From NCBI GenBank assembly GCA_031273485.1, contig JAISRS010000141.1, positions 1 through 7,024 of the forward strand: DNA of 7,024 bases, given 5' to 3'. The translations under genes were made by a program, and so were the position numbers. Positions within the stretch are counted from its first letter, which is position 1. Every line of letters starts with the position of its first letter. The notes under the pieces were generated by a model. The model did not search any database, was not told the DNA's origin, and saw only the letters and a program-made list of their open reading frames with translations. Positions 6,600-7,024 of this stretch are shown in pieces. This stretch comes from Prevotellaceae bacterium. GTDB taxonomy: Bacteria > Bacteroidota > Bacteroidia > Bacteroidales > UBA932.

Positions 6600-6660
6600 T
6601 ATGGACATGGTACGGACATGGTATGGACATGGTATGGACATGGTACGGACATGGTACGGA
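6600..6660. repeat. 11-bp tandem direct repeat, 5.5 copies
   Basis: The unit TAYGGACATGG starts at 6600, 6611, 6622, 6633 and 6644, and a partial copy at 6655 runs to 6660. The third base alternates as T, C, T, T, C, C, and everything else is identical. The 11-bp period is close to one turn of the DNA helix, so every unit presents the same face, as in iteron-type protein-binding arrays. The period is not a multiple of three and no reading frame uses it. It lies exactly between two copies of one palindrome. Confidence 0.93.
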
Positions 6661-6703
6661 CCCTCCCGTTCGGCGTAGCGTCTCGCTACGCCGAACGGGA
6701 GGG
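6661..6703. repeat. Perfect palindrome, copy 2 (20-bp arms, TCT loop)
   Basis: The arm at 6661-6680 is the exact reverse complement of 6684-6703, with loop TCT at 6681-6683. Its inner 31 bases equal copy 1; outside that core it adds CCCTCC paired with GGAGGG. It begins directly after the last partial tandem unit. A perfect 20-bp GC-rich stem is rare in bacterial chromosomes and would form a strong hairpin in RNA or a cruciform in DNA. Confidence 0.92.
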
Positions 6704-6719
6704 ATAGTCGAACATTATC

Positions 6720-6761
6720 AGGGATGACACTCCCTTAGCCTGACGGCTATGCCTTGAAGGG
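6720..6761. repeat. Cluster of nested short hairpins
   Basis: AGGGA (6720-6724) pairs with TCCCT (6731-6735). TAGCC (6736-6740) pairs with GGCTA (6745-6749) around TGAC. CCCTT (6732-6736) can pair with AAGGG (6757-6761). The first and third foldings compete, so the segment could switch. It has the look of an REP-like or dispersed intergenic repeat; no coding potential is seen. Confidence 0.45.
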
Positions 6762-6777
6762 GGGGCTGGTGACTAAA

Positions 6778-6908
6778 GGGAACCTCTAAAAACTGCTTTT
6801 TCTGTGTTCAATGTCAATTTTATTAATTTTTAAATCCTCATTTACAATTAGTAAACTCCGGTTTAAAAATCTTGTCTGCCTTGAAAAATCAAGTTTTTAG
6901 AGGTTTCC
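6778..6908. mobile_element. MITE-like element, 131 bp, with 17-bp terminal inverted repeats
   Basis: The left end 6778-6794 (GGGAACCTCTAAAAACT) is the reverse complement of the right end 6892-6908 with one mismatch. The interior is A/T-rich and holds no reading frame. TAA occurs on both flanks (6774-6776 and 6909-6911), which would fit a 3-bp TNA target duplication as made by some IS5-family elements, allowing one extra base on the left. The ends resemble the AACCTCTAAAAAC-type ends I associate with IS5-like elements in Bacteroidota, but I cannot confirm that here. A non-autonomous element mobilised in trans is the best reading; a solo remnant is the alternative. Confidence 0.6.
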
Positions 6909-7024
6909 TAAGCCGGACAAGCCGGAACCAAAGAGGGTGTATTTTACTGCGTCTTTACGTTTTAAAATGTCGTTTCTTTACGAGGTGCAAAAACCTTATT
7001 TCTACCTTATTCAAATAACAAAAC
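6909..7024. other. Right-edge non-coding segment, nothing assigned
   Basis: I see no gene here. A short direct repeat GCCGG(A) occurs at 6912-6916 and 6922-6926, and the rest is A/T-rich. It may belong to the leader or tail of a gene beyond the edge. Confidence 0.4.

Noticed and set aside
6661..6703. Intrinsic terminator at the 20-bp hairpin
   Set aside because: The stem is strong, but no T-run follows on either strand and no gene is seen ending here.
6560..6703. CRISPR array
   Set aside because: The 11-bp units have no spacers and are far too short; the two palindromes are not separated by spacer-like unique sequence.

Overview
The window most likely comes from a member of the Bacteroidota, probably Bacteroidales-like. 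Several promoter -7 boxes match the Bacteroidota pattern TAnnTTTG (TATCTTTG, TACCTTTG, TACTTTTG). Start codons sit behind A/T-rich leaders with little or no Shine-Dalgarno sequence. Signal peptides end in the '-AQ' style common in the phylum. The protein families also fit. The species cannot be named from this sequence.

All five supported genes are on the minus strand, so transcription runs right to left. The core is a two-gene operon. A 1040-residue secreted tricorn-type protease (6351 to 3229) has two beta-propellers, a PDZ domain and an S41 serine protease core. One base after its stop codon begins a 389-residue secreted protein (3227 to 2058). That protein looks like a degenerate zinc-metallopeptidase (gluzincin-like) relative: HKLFH stands where HExxH would be, and a Cys stands where the third ligand Glu is expected. 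Further left are a four-helix membrane protein of unknown function (1558 to 1145), a small Dabb-domain lipoprotein (1021 to 629), and the N-terminal 187 residues of an AlbA_2/Schlafen-type regulator that runs off the left edge.

The non-coding DNA is unusually structured. Between the membrane protein and the 389-residue gene, 499 bp (1559-2057) hold a REP-like array of GTCCC/GGGAC palindromes around a central hairpin. The same gap holds a diverged second copy (46 of 57 positions identical) of the promoter-leader of the Dabb lipoprotein gene, with no convincing gene behind it. Upstream of the tricorn gene, 673 bp (6352-7024) hold a promoter, four CACGAWWW motifs, a composite element, a patch of nested hairpins, and a 131-bp MITE-like element with 17-bp terminal inverted repeats and a possible TAA target duplication. 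The composite element has two copies of one perfect palindrome flanking 5.5 copies of an 11-bp direct repeat.

Functionally, the tricorn homolog probably degrades peptides in the periplasm, and its partner probably assists or regulates it. The archaeal tricorn system works with gluzincin-fold aminopeptidases, so a tightly coupled gluzincin-like pseudoenzyme is the most interesting protein-level observation. The hairpin / 11-bp repeat / hairpin unit is the most interesting DNA-level one.
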